A DNA stretch of 64,000 bases from JAPLDA01 sp043783155 (GCA_043783155.1 JAYVZS010000141.1:1-64000), one strand, 5' to 3'. Shown: positions 33,565-42,617, counted from the first letter of the stretch. Notes: a model not told the origin generated them from the sequence alone. Program-made: numbers and translations.

Positions 33565-36058
33565 TTTTCTTTGTCGCTGCTTTCTTGACCGGAGCTTTCT
33601 TTGCTGTTGGTTTTGCGGAGGCCGCTTTTTTTGTCGGGACGGCAATGTCTTCAACCGTTTCGACTTTTTTAGTTCCGAACGATTTTTTTGCACCGAAACC
33701 TTTGTTCGCGAATCCTCCTCCGCCTTTATTTCCGAAACTCTTCTTGCCCCACTTCTTGGGTTCAGGAGCATTGGCAACGAGTTCATAAATTTCAGGCAGC
33801 GTGAGCGACTTCGGATCTTTATCTTTCGGAATTTTTACATTCTTATCTTTCACCGCGATGTATGGTCCCCAGCGGCCATTCAACACCTGCACTTCTTTGT
33901 CTTCATCAAATACCTTGATGATTTTTTCGGCCTGTGCTTTTCTCTTTTCTTCAATCAATTCAACCGTACGTTCAAGTGTTACAGTATACGGATCGTCTTC
34001 TTTCTTCAATGAAACAAATACATCTTTGTGTTTTGCATACGGCCCAAAACGACCGATGGCAACGGTGATGTCTGCCTCTTCATATTGACCAACCATTCTC
34101 GGCAATTTGAAAAGGTCAATCGCTTCTTCAAATGTAATCGTCTCAATACGCTGATTCGGCCGAAGCTTCGCGTAACGCGCTTTCTCCGCTTTACCTGCTT
34201 CAATTTCTTCCGTGGTTCCGATTTGCGCCATCGGTCCGAATTTTCCAACGCGTACTAATAAAGTAAGTCCGCTTGCAGGATCTTTACCCAGAATTTTTTC
34301 TCCCGAAACACGCTCCGACGTTTCTGTTGTCACCTCCACTGTTTTATGAAACGGATCATAAAATTCCTTGATCATCTTCTGCCATTTCAAGTCACCGTTG
34401 GCAATGTCATCGAATTCTTTCTCCACGTAAGCCGTAAAATTATAATCGAGAATTTCTTTAAAATTAAGAACGAGGAAATCAGTCACCAGCATGCCGATGT
34501 CTGTCGGGAACAATTTATTTTTTTCAGCGCCTGTATTTTCAGTTTTCTTCTCACTCTTTATTTTATTATCCTTCAGCGTGATCACATCATAATGACGTTC
34601 TCTTCCTTCACGTTCTTCTTTCACCACATATCCTCTTTTCTGAACAGTGGAAATAGTTGGAGCGTAAGTAGAAGGCCGGCCGATGCCAAGCTCTTCTAAT
34701 TTTTTTACGAGCGATGCTTCCGTGTAACGTGCAGACGGGTGTGTGAACCGCTCTGTGGCCGTGGCTTCCATCAGTTTCAGATTATCACCGATGTTCATGG
34801 CCGGCATGATTCCTTCTTTTGTTTCTTCATCGTCATCATCGGTATCGGAACTTTCCATGTACACTTTCAGGAACCCATCGAACTTGATAACTTCCCCGGT
34901 TGCAACCAGTTCATCTTTTGATTGAGAAGATGAAATAGTGACGACTGTTTTCTCCAATACTGCATCAGCCATCTGAGAAGCCAATGTTCTTTTGCGGATG
35001 AGATCATACAACCGCTGATCGCGCGAATCACCGTCTACAGATTCAACAGCCATATCAGTAGGACGAATGGCTTCGTGAGCTTCCTGCGCCGACGCCTGTT
35101 TGGTTTTGTATTGATGAATTTCTACGTATTTTTCTCCGTAGTTGGAAGTGATCACTTTCTTCGCCATGTCGAGCGCATCCTGCGAAAGACTTACCGAGTC
35201 CGTTCTCATGTAAGAAATTTTTCCGCTCTCATACAGCTTCTGCGCAATCACCATCGTTTGAGAAACTGAGTAGCCAAGTTTACGGCTGGCTTCCTGCTGT
35301 AAAGTAGAAGTAGTAAACGGTGCCGACGGAGATTTTTTTCCGGGCTTCACTTCAAGATTTTTCACTTTGAAATCGGCCCCGATACAACTCTTCAGAAATT
35401 CTTCGGCTTCTTCTTTCGTCTTAACTTTTTTCGGAAGTTCCGCTTTGAATGTCTTTCCGTTCACTTCAAAAATTGCGACTACCTTATAAGAAGAAGTAAT
35501 TTTGAATGAGTCGATCTCGCGTTCACGTTCAACCACCAGACGTACGGTAACAGATTGAACACGACCGGCAGAAAGCGACGGACGAACTTTTTTCCACAAC
35601 ACCGGCGAAAGTTCAAAACCGACTAAGCGATCGAGAACACGACGCGCTTGTTGAGCATCCACAAGATGTTTATCAATGGTGCGTGGATTTTCGATCGCAG
35701 CAAGAATCGCTTTTTTTGTGATCTCATGAAATACAATTCGTTTTGTAGAATTCTCTTTCAGGCCAAGTGCTTCAAACAAATGCCATGAGATGGCTTCACC
35801 TTCGCGATCCTCATCCGTTGCCAGCCAAACCACTTCGGCTTTCTTCACAAGTTTTTGTAATTCTTTGATGACATCTTCCTTTTCAGGACTGATTTCATAC
35901 ACAGGTTCAAAATTATTCTTGATGTTGATCCCCATTCCGCTCTTCACTAAATCGCGCACATGCCCATAGCTCGACTTCACGGTGTAATCGGATCCGAGGT
36001 ATCCTTCAATCGTTTTTGCTTTGGCAGGTGACTCTACTATTACGAGATTTTTTGACAT
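33560..36058 (-). CDS. topA: DNA topoisomerase I
   Basis: The 832-residue type IA enzyme relaxes negative supercoils. It starts with the Toprim domain (NLVIVESPAKAKTIEGYLG; WLATDEDREGEAISWHL has the acidic DxD triad), and the active-site Tyr lies in GKISYMRTDSVSLS. In place of the Zn-finger C-terminus of E. coli TopA it has TOPRIM_C-type repeats (GRFGPYAKHKDVFVSLKK; GRWGPYIAVKDKNVKIPKD) and a Lys/Ala-rich tail (KPTAKKAPVKKAATKKK). The stop codon lies in a tandem repeat array. Confidence 0.97.
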   Translation of the reverse strand: MSKNLVIVESPAKAKTIEGYLGSDYTVKSSYGHVRDLVKSGMGINIKNNFEPVYEISPEKEDVIKELQKLVKKAEVVWLATDEDREGEAISWHLFEALGLKENSTKRIVFHEITKKAILAAIENPRTIDKHLVDAQQARRVLDRLVGFELSPVLWKKVRPSLSAGRVQSVTVRLVVEREREIDSFKITSSYKVVAIFEVNGKTFKAELPKKVKTKEEAEEFLKSCIGADFKVKNLEVKPGKKSPSAPFTTSTLQQEASRKLGYSVSQTMVIAQKLYESGKISYMRTDSVSLSQDALDMAKKVITSNYGEKYVEIHQYKTKQASAQEAHEAIRPTDMAVESVDGDSRDQRLYDLIRKRTLASQMADAVLEKTVVTISSSQSKDELVATGEVIKFDGFLKVYMESSDTDDDDEETKEGIMPAMNIGDNLKLMEATATERFTHPSARYTEASLVKKLEELGIGRPSTYAPTISTVQKRGYVVKEEREGRERHYDVITLKDNKIKSEKKTENTGAEKNKLFPTDIGMLVTDFLVLNFKEILDYNFTAYVEKEFDDIANGDLKWQKMIKEFYDPFHKTVEVTTETSERVSGEKILGKDPASGLTLLVRVGKFGPMAQIGTTEEIEAGKAEKARYAKLRPNQRIETITFEEAIDLFKLPRMVGQYEEADITVAIGRFGPYAKHKDVFVSLKKEDDPYTVTLERTVELIEEKRKAQAEKIIKVFDEDKEVQVLNGRWGPYIAVKDKNVKIPKDKDPKSLTLPEIYELVANAPEPKKWGKKSFGNKGGGGFANKGFGAKKSFGTKKVETVEDIAVPTKKAASAKPTAKKAPVKKAATKKK

Positions 36059-36076
36059 TCTTTTTTAGATGTAAGT

Positions 36077-36142
36077 GGTTAGAATCAAGAATCAAGACAA
36101 CGCGGCAATCTTGATTCTTGCGTCTTGAATCCTTGTTCTTAA
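36077..36142. repeat. Repeat of the 'tcttgattcttg' family with inverted arms
   Basis: aatcaagaatcaagac and its near reverse complement (tcttgattcttgcgtcttgaatcc) flank a short centre. The same words occur at 25926-25941, 38692-38763 and 63690-63757. The remainder of 36059-36337, between topA and the tonB-like gene, has nothing else I can identify. Confidence 0.7.
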
Positions 36143-36337
36143 TTTTTTTCGCGGGGACAAATAAACGCATTTTATTTTTTTCAAAACAATAATGAATTTC
36201 AACAGGTAAATAAATTGGTGTGTGAAAACTGCATTTTACCAATGAAAATGTGTGTGTTGAATAGATACAAATTTAGAAAAAGAGGTCGAAGGAAAGAGAA
36301 ATTATAAAAGTTGAGCAGACGAGCAGATAATATCTGA

Positions 36338-36760
36338 CTATCTCGATGAAAAATTTATCGGTAGATTATAATATACCGCAACCTGTTTTCCGTTTTGTTT
36401 ACCAGGAATCCACTTTGGCATCAACCTGATAACCCGTAATGCTTCTTCATCAAATGCACCACTCATGCCTCTAATTATTTTGGGATGCACAATATCTCCG
36501 TTTTTATCAACTACGAAATTTATATATACCCGACTCAAAACTGTATTTTTGTCCAAGGGGGGAAACTTTAAATTATTTCTTAAAAAATTAATCATAGCTT
36601 CTTCCCCACCGGGAAATTGAGGCATCTCTTCAACAATTGTAAAAGGCGTCTCATCAGCTGAAGTCGAATCCTGTTTTTGAGAAGAACCCTGTGCCTTACA
36701 ATATAAATATGGAGTATTAAGAATAATAAAAAGCAGAAGATGTTTGTGAAAATATCTCAT
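36338..36760 (-). CDS. TonB C-terminal-domain protein
   Basis: The 140-residue product has a short signal/anchor (HKHLLLFIILNTPYLYCKAQ), then the Bacteroidota TonB-like domain: IVEEMPQFPGGEEAMINFLR, VLSRVYINFVVDKNGDIVHP and a final AVYYNLPINF. It lacks the proline-rich linker of classical TonB, so it may be a substrate-binding or accessory TonB-box-type protein. The frame extends to 36955, but that part would overlap the start of miaB and reads as non-coding, so ATG 36760 is chosen. Confidence 0.8.
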   Translation of the reverse strand: MRYFHKHLLLFIILNTPYLYCKAQGSSQKQDSTSADETPFTIVEEMPQFPGGEEAMINFLRNNLKFPPLDKNTVLSRVYINFVVDKNGDIVHPKIIRGMSGAFDEEALRVIRLMPKWIPGKQNGKQVAVYYNLPINFSSR

Positions 36761-36887
36761 CCAATAAAACAATTTAGAAGTGTGAATGTAAAAATTACCG
36801 CGCAATCCGCAATTTAAAATCCAAAATTCGCATTCTTCAACCTCTGCCACATTGGCAAGGATGCATATTAAATCTATCTTTGCGCCC

Positions 36888-38417
36888 ATGTCATTTGAAG
36901 AAAATAAAATACAGGATGAATCGCGGCAGGGTGAAGTGTACATGACCTCACTCAAACCCTCTCCAAAAGAGAGGGCTTCCGGAGAAGTAAAAAAACTTTA
37001 TTTAGAAAGTTATGGTTGCGCCATGAATTTTTCTGACAGCGAAATCGTGGCTTCTATTATGACTGATCTCGGATTCATCACCACGAACACAACCGATGAT
37101 GCAGATGTGATCTTCCTCAACACCTGTGCAATACGCGATAATGCAGAGTTGAGAATCTGGGCTCGCTTAAAAGATTTCAGAGGCATGAAGCGGAAAAATC
37201 CTTCGCTCATCGTTGGCGTTCTTGGTTGCATGGCCGAACGGTTGAAATCAAAATTATTAGAACAGGAAAAATTAGTTGACATTGTAGTGGGTCCGGATTC
37301 ATACCGCGATTTACCGAATTTAATTGCCACTGTTGATTCGGGACAAAAAGCCGTGAATGTTTTATTGAGCCGTGAAGAAACGTATGCTGAAATCAGCCCG
37401 GTTCGTTTAGGAAGCAATGGCATCTCAGCATTTATTACCATCACACGCGGATGCGACAACATGTGTTCATTTTGTGTCGTTCCTTTCACACGCGGAAGAG
37501 AACGCAGCCGCGAACCTGAATCCATTATCAACGAAGCACGACAACTTTCTGAAAACGGTTACAAGGAAATTACATTGCTGGGACAAAATGTGGATTCATA
37601 TTTATGGCATCCGGATACGAATACAAAGAAGGAAATTTTTAAGAGAAATGAAGAAGCGGAGATTGAGGGAAACGGAGAGGCGGAGAATCGCCCACTCGCC
37701 GATTCACCCGCTCGCCGATTCGAATACAAAGATGCAGTGTCGTTCGCCGATCTCCTCGAAATGGCAGCGAAAGTAAATCCTGACATGCGTGTGCGTTTTT
37801 CAACTTCCAACCCACACGATATGACGGATGCAGTGTTGCACATCATGACGAAATATGAAAACATCTGCAACTACATTCACCTTCCTGTTCAAAGTGGAAA
37901 CAGCGATGTACTTGAGAGGATGAACCGTGGTTACTCCCGCGAAGATTACATCAAACGAATTGAATCCATCCGGAATATTATTCCGGGCTGTGGAATTTCT
38001 ACCGACATCATCACCGGTTTTTGCGGAGAGACGGAGGAAGAACACCACGAAACTCTTTCGCTGATGGAATGGGCCGGTTATGAATATGCATACATGTTTA
38101 AATATTCCGAGCGTCCAGGAACACAGGCAGCACGTCAGTACAAAGATGATGTTGTTGAAGAAATAAAAGCACGACGACTGACGGAAATCATCAACATGCA
38201 ATCGAAACTTTCTCATCAAAGCAATCTGAAAGATCTGAATAAAACATTTCGCGTTTTAGTTGACAGCGTTTCAAAACGTTCCGACAAACATTTGTGTGGA
38301 AGGAATGATCAGAATAAAGTGATTGTATTTCCAAGGGAACAATATAAGCCAGGAGATTATGTGAATGTTTTGGTTACAGACTGCACACCGGCAACATTGC
38401 TCGGTGAGGTTGTTTAA
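36888..38417 (+). CDS. miaB: tRNA-2-methylthio-N6-dimethylallyladenosine synthase MiaB
   Basis: The 509-residue radical-SAM methylthiotransferase modifies A37 of tRNAs. It has the N-terminal UPF0004 domain with Cys ligands (ESYGCAMNFSDSE, NTCAIRDNA, GVLGCMAERL), the radical-SAM motif GCDNMCSFCVVPFTRGRER, and a C-terminal TRAM domain. Two inserts look repeat-derived: KPSPKERASGE near residue 23, from a ctctccaaaagagag hairpin, and about residues 257-278, from the ggagaatcg family. Both lie in loops, the second where family members have a short variable linker. An ATG at 36852 is also in frame; 36888 (MSFEENK) is preferred. Confidence 0.93.
   Translation: MSFEENKIQDESRQGEVYMTSLKPSPKERASGEVKKLYLESYGCAMNFSDSEIVASIMTDLGFITTNTTDDADVIFLNTCAIRDNAELRIWARLKDFRGMKRKNPSLIVGVLGCMAERLKSKLLEQEKLVDIVVGPDSYRDLPNLIATVDSGQKAVNVLLSREETYAEISPVRLGSNGISAFITITRGCDNMCSFCVVPFTRGRERSREPESIINEARQLSENGYKEITLLGQNVDSYLWHPDTNTKKEIFKRNEEAEIEGNGEAENRPLADSPARRFEYKDAVSFADLLEMAAKVNPDMRVRFSTSNPHDMTDAVLHIMTKYENICNYIHLPVQSGNSDVLERMNRGYSREDYIKRIESIRNIIPGCGISTDIITGFCGETEEEHHETLSLMEWAGYEYAYMFKYSERPGTQAARQYKDDVVEEIKARRLTEIINMQSKLSHQSNLKDLNKTFRVLVDSVSKRSDKHLCGRNDQNKVIVFPREQYKPGDYVNVLVTDCTPATLLGEVV
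37656..37722. repeat. Repeat-derived segment inside miaB
   Basis: A stretch built from ggaga, aatcgcc, actcgccgattc and ctcgccgattcg words, like the intergenic cluster at 20505-20740. Its length keeps the miaB frame and encodes a charged, Arg/Ala/Glu-rich loop. Confidence 0.65.
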
Positions 38418-38483
38418 AAATGTTGGGACGAGAGGCGGAGGACGAGGGACGATAGCGACAATATAATTCAAAAGATGATTCAA

Positions 38484-38646
38484 AAACTGTTTAAATTTCT
38501 ATGCAAGAAAATGTTATAGCCAGCGCACCCTTCGACTTCGCTCAGGGCGACATCGTGCGCGGGGTCATGCTGAGCGGAGTCGAAGCATGAGCGGAGTCGA
38601 AGCGCATGTGCAATAGCAAATATTTGAAATGAATTTTAAACAGTTT
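38484..38646. repeat. MITE-like dispersed element, copy 2 (163 bp)
   Basis: Reverse complement of the element at 18077-18220 with the same terminal inverted repeats (AAACTGTTTAAATTT here, AAACTGTTTAAAATT read from the other end). It differs by about a dozen substitutions and one 19-nt tandem duplication (gagcggagtcgaagc appears twice), which accounts for the length difference. Confidence 0.85.
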
Positions 38647-38691
38647 CTTATTCCCTTCGTGAAAAAATTACCAACTCATAAAATATGCAGC

Positions 38692-38763
38692 CCCTGTCTC
38701 ACGTCTTGATTCTTGACTCTCATATCTTGCGTCTTGATCCTTATATCTTGATTCTTGCTTCTA
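38692..38763. repeat. Repeats of the 'tcttgattcttg' family before the sigma-54 activator gene
   Basis: Five or so variants of cttgattcttg/cttgatccttata follow each other up to 8 bases before the start codon at 38771. With the 163-bp element, they fill the whole 350-base interval between miaB and the next gene; no promoter is evident. Confidence 0.65.
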
Positions 38764-38770
38764 ATAATAT

Positions 38771-40000
38771 ATGACTCCTCTCGAAATAAAACAACGCTTC
38801 GGCATCATCGGCAACTCACCATTGCTCGATCATGCAATTAATGTAGCGCGACAGGTTGCCCCGACTGAAATCTCCGTGCTGATCAGCGGAGAAAGTGGCG
38901 TCGGTAAGGAAGTATTTCCTCAAATCATTCATCAACTGAGCGCACGCAAACACGGACCGTACATCGCTGTAAACTGCGGCGCTATCCCCGAAGGAACGAT
39001 TGACTCCGAATTATTCGGACATGAAAAAGGTTCATTTACAGGAGCGCATGAAGCACGCAAAGGATATTTTGAAGTATCAAACGGCGGAACTATTTTCCTG
39101 GATGAAGTGGGTGACCTACCTCTTAACACACAGGTCCGTTTACTTCGTGTACTTGAAACAGGTGAGTTCATCAAAGTGGGGTCATCGAAAGTGCAGAAGA
39201 CAAACGTTCGTGTTGTCGGCGCTACCAACGTGGATTTGTTGAGAGCGATTGAGAACGGAAAATTCCGCGAAGATTTGTATTATCGTTTAAACACCGTTCC
39301 GATCCGTGTTCCTCCGCTGCGCGACCGGAAAGAAGACGTGTATCTACTCTTCCGGAAATTCGCTTCCGATTTCGCTGAACGGTATCGCATGCCTGCTTTG
39401 GTATTGCAACCCGATGCGCAAAAATTCCTGACCGATTACCGCTGGCCGGGAAATATCCGACAGTTAAAAAATATCACCGAACAACTTTCTATCCTCGAAA
39501 AAAACCGTGAGATAACCGGTGAAACTTTATTGCGTTACTTACCTGCTGCTCCGTTCAGTAATTTGCCGGTGCTGATGAAAGACGGAGCAAAAGTTGGCGG
39601 AGAATTTTCGGAACGAGAACTGTTATATAAGGTGTTGTTCGATATGAAGAAGGACATGAACGACATGAAGCAACTCGTAAACGACCTGATGCAAAATTCA
39701 GGCGGTGATCCCGAGTGGAAAGAACGCAATGCAAATATTCTCAATAATCTTCGCGTTGAACCTACTCCTTATATCCAGACATCGGATCCTAACGTTACCA
39801 TACAACCAAATGTAGAGTCTGCGCCGGCTCATCATCCTCATGTGGAAGTGGAAGAATCACTATCATTGGAGGAAAAAGAAAAAGAGTTCATCAAAAAAGC
39901 ATTGATCAAACACAAAGGCCGAAGGAAAAATGCAGCGAGAGAGCTGGGGATTTCGGAGAGGACGCTGTATAGGAAGATGAATGAGTATGGGATCCACTGA
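38771..40000 (+). CDS. Sigma-54-dependent transcriptional activator without receiver domain
   Basis: The 409-residue protein begins directly with the AAA+ domain: Walker A GESGVGKE (40-47), the sigma-54 contact loop GSFTGA (87-92, Ser where Ala is usual), Walker B GTIFLDEVGDLP (106-117), an R-finger region REDLYYRLN, and a C-terminal Fis-type helix-turn-helix (NAARELGISERTLYRKMNEY). No N-terminal sensory domain is present, so control must come by other means. It is followed by lptE, a TPR gene and secG, a gene order seen in other Bacteroidota, pointing to envelope-related regulation. Confidence 0.92.
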   Translation: MTPLEIKQRFGIIGNSPLLDHAINVARQVAPTEISVLISGESGVGKEVFPQIIHQLSARKHGPYIAVNCGAIPEGTIDSELFGHEKGSFTGAHEARKGYFEVSNGGTIFLDEVGDLPLNTQVRLLRVLETGEFIKVGSSKVQKTNVRVVGATNVDLLRAIENGKFREDLYYRLNTVPIRVPPLRDRKEDVYLLFRKFASDFAERYRMPALVLQPDAQKFLTDYRWPGNIRQLKNITEQLSILEKNREITGETLLRYLPAAPFSNLPVLMKDGAKVGGEFSERELLYKVLFDMKKDMNDMKQLVNDLMQNSGGDPEWKERNANILNNLRVEPTPYIQTSDPNVTIQPNVESAPAHHPHVEVEESLSLEEKEKEFIKKALIKHKGRRKNAARELGISERTLYRKMNEYGIH

Positions 40001-40054
40001 GTTGGTGAGTGGATGAATTGGTGAAATGAAAAAAGTAATAAGGAAGAAGTAATA

Positions 40055-40621
40055 ATGAATAAAAAAAAACTCATTGATACGTTAGTGCTAAGATTCTTCT
40101 CAGCATTTATTCCTTATTCCTTATTAATTATTACTTCATTACTTATTACCTCATCACTTATTTCTTCTTGCAAGGTCAACTACTCCATGTCCGGCGCTTC
40201 CATTTCTCCGGATGTAAAAACTTTTACAGTAAAATATTTTCAAAAAACTTCCGCGCTGGGTCCTTCGTCGTTGAGCCAGTTGCTCACAGAAAAACTGAAA
40301 GACCGATTTCTTTCTCAGACTACATTAAAACTTGCCGACAAAGATCCTGATCTTATTTTTGAAGGTACGATTACCAATTACGCCGTCACTCCACTGGCCA
40401 TCCAGCCGAATGAAACAGCAGCGAATAACCGGCTCACGATTTCCATTTCTGTCAAGTTCACGAACCTCAAAAACGAAAAACAGAATTTTGAAGCTACCTT
40501 TTCGCGGTATGCCGACTACCTCAGCAATCAAAGTCTTACAACGGTAGAAACCGATCTCATCACGCAGATCAATGAATTGTTAGTGGACGATATTTTCAAC
40601 AAAGCTTTTATCAACTGGTAA
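40055..40621 (+). CDS. lptE: LPS-assembly lipoprotein LptE
   Basis: The 188-residue lipoprotein (Cys40 in SSC) shows the Bacteroidota LptE pattern: CKVNYSMSGASISPDVKTFT, an SQLLTEKLKDRFLSQT helix, and beta strands with DLIFEGTITNYAVTP. LptE sits inside the LptD barrel and helps deliver LPS to the cell surface. The N-terminal codons 18-39 consist of intergenic-repeat-like words (ttattccttattcctta, attacttcattacttatt), so a repeat seems to supply the signal peptide. Its stop overlaps the next start (TAATG). Confidence 0.82.
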   Translation: MNKKKLIDTLVLRFFSAFIPYSLLIITSLLITSSLISSCKVNYSMSGASISPDVKTFTVKYFQKTSALGPSSLSQLLTEKLKDRFLSQTTLKLADKDPDLIFEGTITNYAVTPLAIQPNETAANNRLTISISVKFTNLKNEKQNFEATFSRYADYLSNQSLTTVETDLITQINELLVDDIFNKAFINW

Positions 40622-42090
40622 TGGAACGTCGCCAATTCATAGAACTGATGGACAGCACCCAATCGCTCAACAAAGAAGCGATACCGGTATTGCAGGATTT
40701 CGTCAGCCGCTTTCCGTATTGCCAGACAGGTCAATTATTGCTTGCTAAATATTTGCACGACAACAATAACATTCATTTTGATCAGCAATTGAAAACAGCG
40801 GCCGTGTATGCTGCCGACCGGAAAATTTTACACAACCTCATCCACCTTCAAAACGATAATTCTTTCAAAGAAGGATCTCCTGTCTTCAGGGAAGAACCTG
40901 TCTTTCCTTTCAAGTCAGTGTTTACAGAAGAAATCATAACACCGGCAGTTGAAATAAAAACTGTAACAGAAGAAAAAGTCTTTGTTGAATCACCTCCTGA
41001 ACAAAATGTTTTCAGCAAACGTTTTTCTGCTCCTGAAACGAAAACAACTCCTCTTGAAGAAATAAAAGAAGAAATAAAACTGCCGACAATTCAGGAAGAA
41101 CCTTCTGTGCAGGAAGAAACGTTCAGAGAATGGTTCAACGAAGCTGAATTATCAGGAGACGTAATCGAAGAAAAACCAAAAGCGCAGACAGATCCTCATG
41201 AAGTGATCAGGAGAAGGTTGAGTGAGTTATTGGGCGGAAATGTTTTGAAGAAGGATGACACCGATTTCAAAAACGATTACACCGACAAGAAAAATGATTC
41301 GAAGGATTTATTAGACACTTCTACCGATTTGAAGAGTGGTTACACCGATTCGGAAAAGGATTTGTCCGAGGATTTCACCGATCTTAAAAAAGATTACACC
41401 AATTCTAAGACGAAGGAATTCATTGACGATAAAAAAGTAACTGATGAAATTAAAGTTGAACAGGAGATTATTCCTGTTGACGCATCGTTTGATGTTGAAC
41501 TGAAATCAGAAGAAGAAGAAATTATCAATGATCAAATTGGAAAAGTGAAGGATGTGATCGACCGGATCGGGCTTGAACATGCTATGGAAGAAACCATCCT
41601 TCATTCCATCGAAAAGTTACCGTTAATAAAAGAGGAAGTCAGCGAAGACTTTTCTCCTCAAAACGCAATTACATCTTCCGAAACCCATTCCTTCCTCGAC
41701 TGGCTAAAGATAACCGCTGGCGAAAATTACGGTCATGTTGAAGAGGTTCATGCTGAAGAAAATATCCCGGGCGAAATTGCTGCCGGTGAATCAGAATCCA
41801 TGGAGCCCTACATCAGCAAAGAAGAACTCATTGATCAGTTCATTGCCACTGAACCGAGAATCGTCCCGTCGAAAGTGGAGTTTTATTCTCCTGTCAACCA
41901 GGCAAAAAAGAGCATTGCCGAGCATGATGACATTGTTTCTGAGACCTTAGCGAAGATCTACCTGAGCCAGGGAAACCTCTTGAAAGCCCGCTCGGGTTTC
42001 GAAAAATTAAGCTTGCTTCATCCCGAAAAAAGCAGTTACTTTGCGGCCCTTATTCAGGAAATTGATACTCACTTAAACAAGCAAGAATAA
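40621..42090 (+). CDS. TPR-containing protein with Asp/Lys-rich repeats
   Basis: The 489-residue protein has an N-terminal helical domain (LMDSTQSLNKEAIPVLQDFV with CQTGQLLLAKYLHDNN, TPR-like), a long acidic linker (about 90-430) and a C-terminal TPR motif (IVSETLAKIYLSQGNLLKAR). In the linker, about residues 212-265, short units such as TDFKNDYTDKKNDSKD and TDLKKDYTNSK recur. No signal peptide or membrane helix is seen, so it is probably cytoplasmic. TAATG overlaps at both ends tie it to lptE and secG. The function is unknown. Confidence 0.75.
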   Translation: MERRQFIELMDSTQSLNKEAIPVLQDFVSRFPYCQTGQLLLAKYLHDNNNIHFDQQLKTAAVYAADRKILHNLIHLQNDNSFKEGSPVFREEPVFPFKSVFTEEIITPAVEIKTVTEEKVFVESPPEQNVFSKRFSAPETKTTPLEEIKEEIKLPTIQEEPSVQEETFREWFNEAELSGDVIEEKPKAQTDPHEVIRRRLSELLGGNVLKKDDTDFKNDYTDKKNDSKDLLDTSTDLKSGYTDSEKDLSEDFTDLKKDYTNSKTKEFIDDKKVTDEIKVEQEIIPVDASFDVELKSEEEEIINDQIGKVKDVIDRIGLEHAMEETILHSIEKLPLIKEEVSEDFSPQNAITSSETHSFLDWLKITAGENYGHVEEVHAEENIPGEIAAGESESMEPYISKEELIDQFIATEPRIVPSKVEFYSPVNQAKKSIAEHDDIVSETLAKIYLSQGNLLKARSGFEKLSLLHPEKSSYFAALIQEIDTHLNKQE

Positions 42091-42488
42091 TGTATACAGT
42101 CATCACAGTTTTAATCATCATCGTTGCCGTCCTTTTAGTTCTGGTTGTATTGGTTCAGAATTCCAAAGGAGGCGGTTTGGCTTCCGGTTTCGCAAGTTCC
42201 AACCAGGTGATGGGCGTTAAAAAAACCACCGATTTCATTGAGAAATTAACCTGGGGTCTCGCTCTTGGTTTAGTTGTATTGTGTCTCGCTGCAAGTTTTG
42301 CTTTGCCGACGAAAGATGCAAGGGCGAATGTAGGCAGCACAATGCAGGAACAAATTGATAATGGCGCTGCCGGTACTCAAAATCAAAAAGCACCTGCAAC
42401 TGCTCCTGCTCAAAAACAGCCAGGACAGGCTCAACCGGTTCAGACTCAGCCGGCACAGCCTGCTCAGCCAGCTCCTGCTAAGAAATAA
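42090..42488 (+). CDS. secG: Preprotein translocase subunit SecG
   Basis: The 132-residue product has two membrane helices (about 2-20 and 51-71) around the conserved NSKGGGLASGFASSNQVMGV loop, which defines SecG of the SecYEG channel. The C-terminal tail is Gln/Pro/Ala-rich (QPVQTQPAQPAQPAPAKK), common in Bacteroidota. It overlaps the upstream gene by TAATG and is followed by a terminator. Confidence 0.93.
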   Translation: MYTVITVLIIIVAVLLVLVVLVQNSKGGGLASGFASSNQVMGVKKTTDFIEKLTWGLALGLVVLCLAASFALPTKDARANVGSTMQEQIDNGAAGTQNQKAPATAPAQKQPGQAQPVQTQPAQPAQPAPAKK

Positions 42489-42542
42489 AGCGCCTCGCCC
42501 CTAACCCGCTCTCCAAAAGATGAGGGGAATGGAAGGCGTCAT

Positions 42543-42574
42543 GATGTCACCGCAAACTGTGACATCTTTTTTTT
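42543..42574 (+). terminator. Terminator after secG
   Basis: A perfect 8-bp stem (GATGTCAC/GTGACATC) with an 8-base loop and eight Ts, 54 bases after the secG stop. Confidence 0.88.
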
Positions 42575-42585
42575 CAAATGACAAC

Positions 42586-42617
42586 TTTGACAGAAAAATC
42601 CGGTGGCACTATATTCG
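42586..42617 (+). promoter_or_regulatory. Probable promoter of groES-groEL
   Basis: TTTG (42586-42589), 20 bases, then TATATTCG (42610-42617), close to the Bacteroidota TTTG-N20-TAnnTTTG promoter. The leader to groES would be about 60 bases. No CIRCE-type inverted repeat was found nearby. Confidence 0.55.

Noticed and set aside
33373..33786. 137-codon frame overlapping topA and the arginase-like gene
   Set aside because: It is a shadow frame made open by the 26-nt tandem repeats and the Lys-rich topA end.
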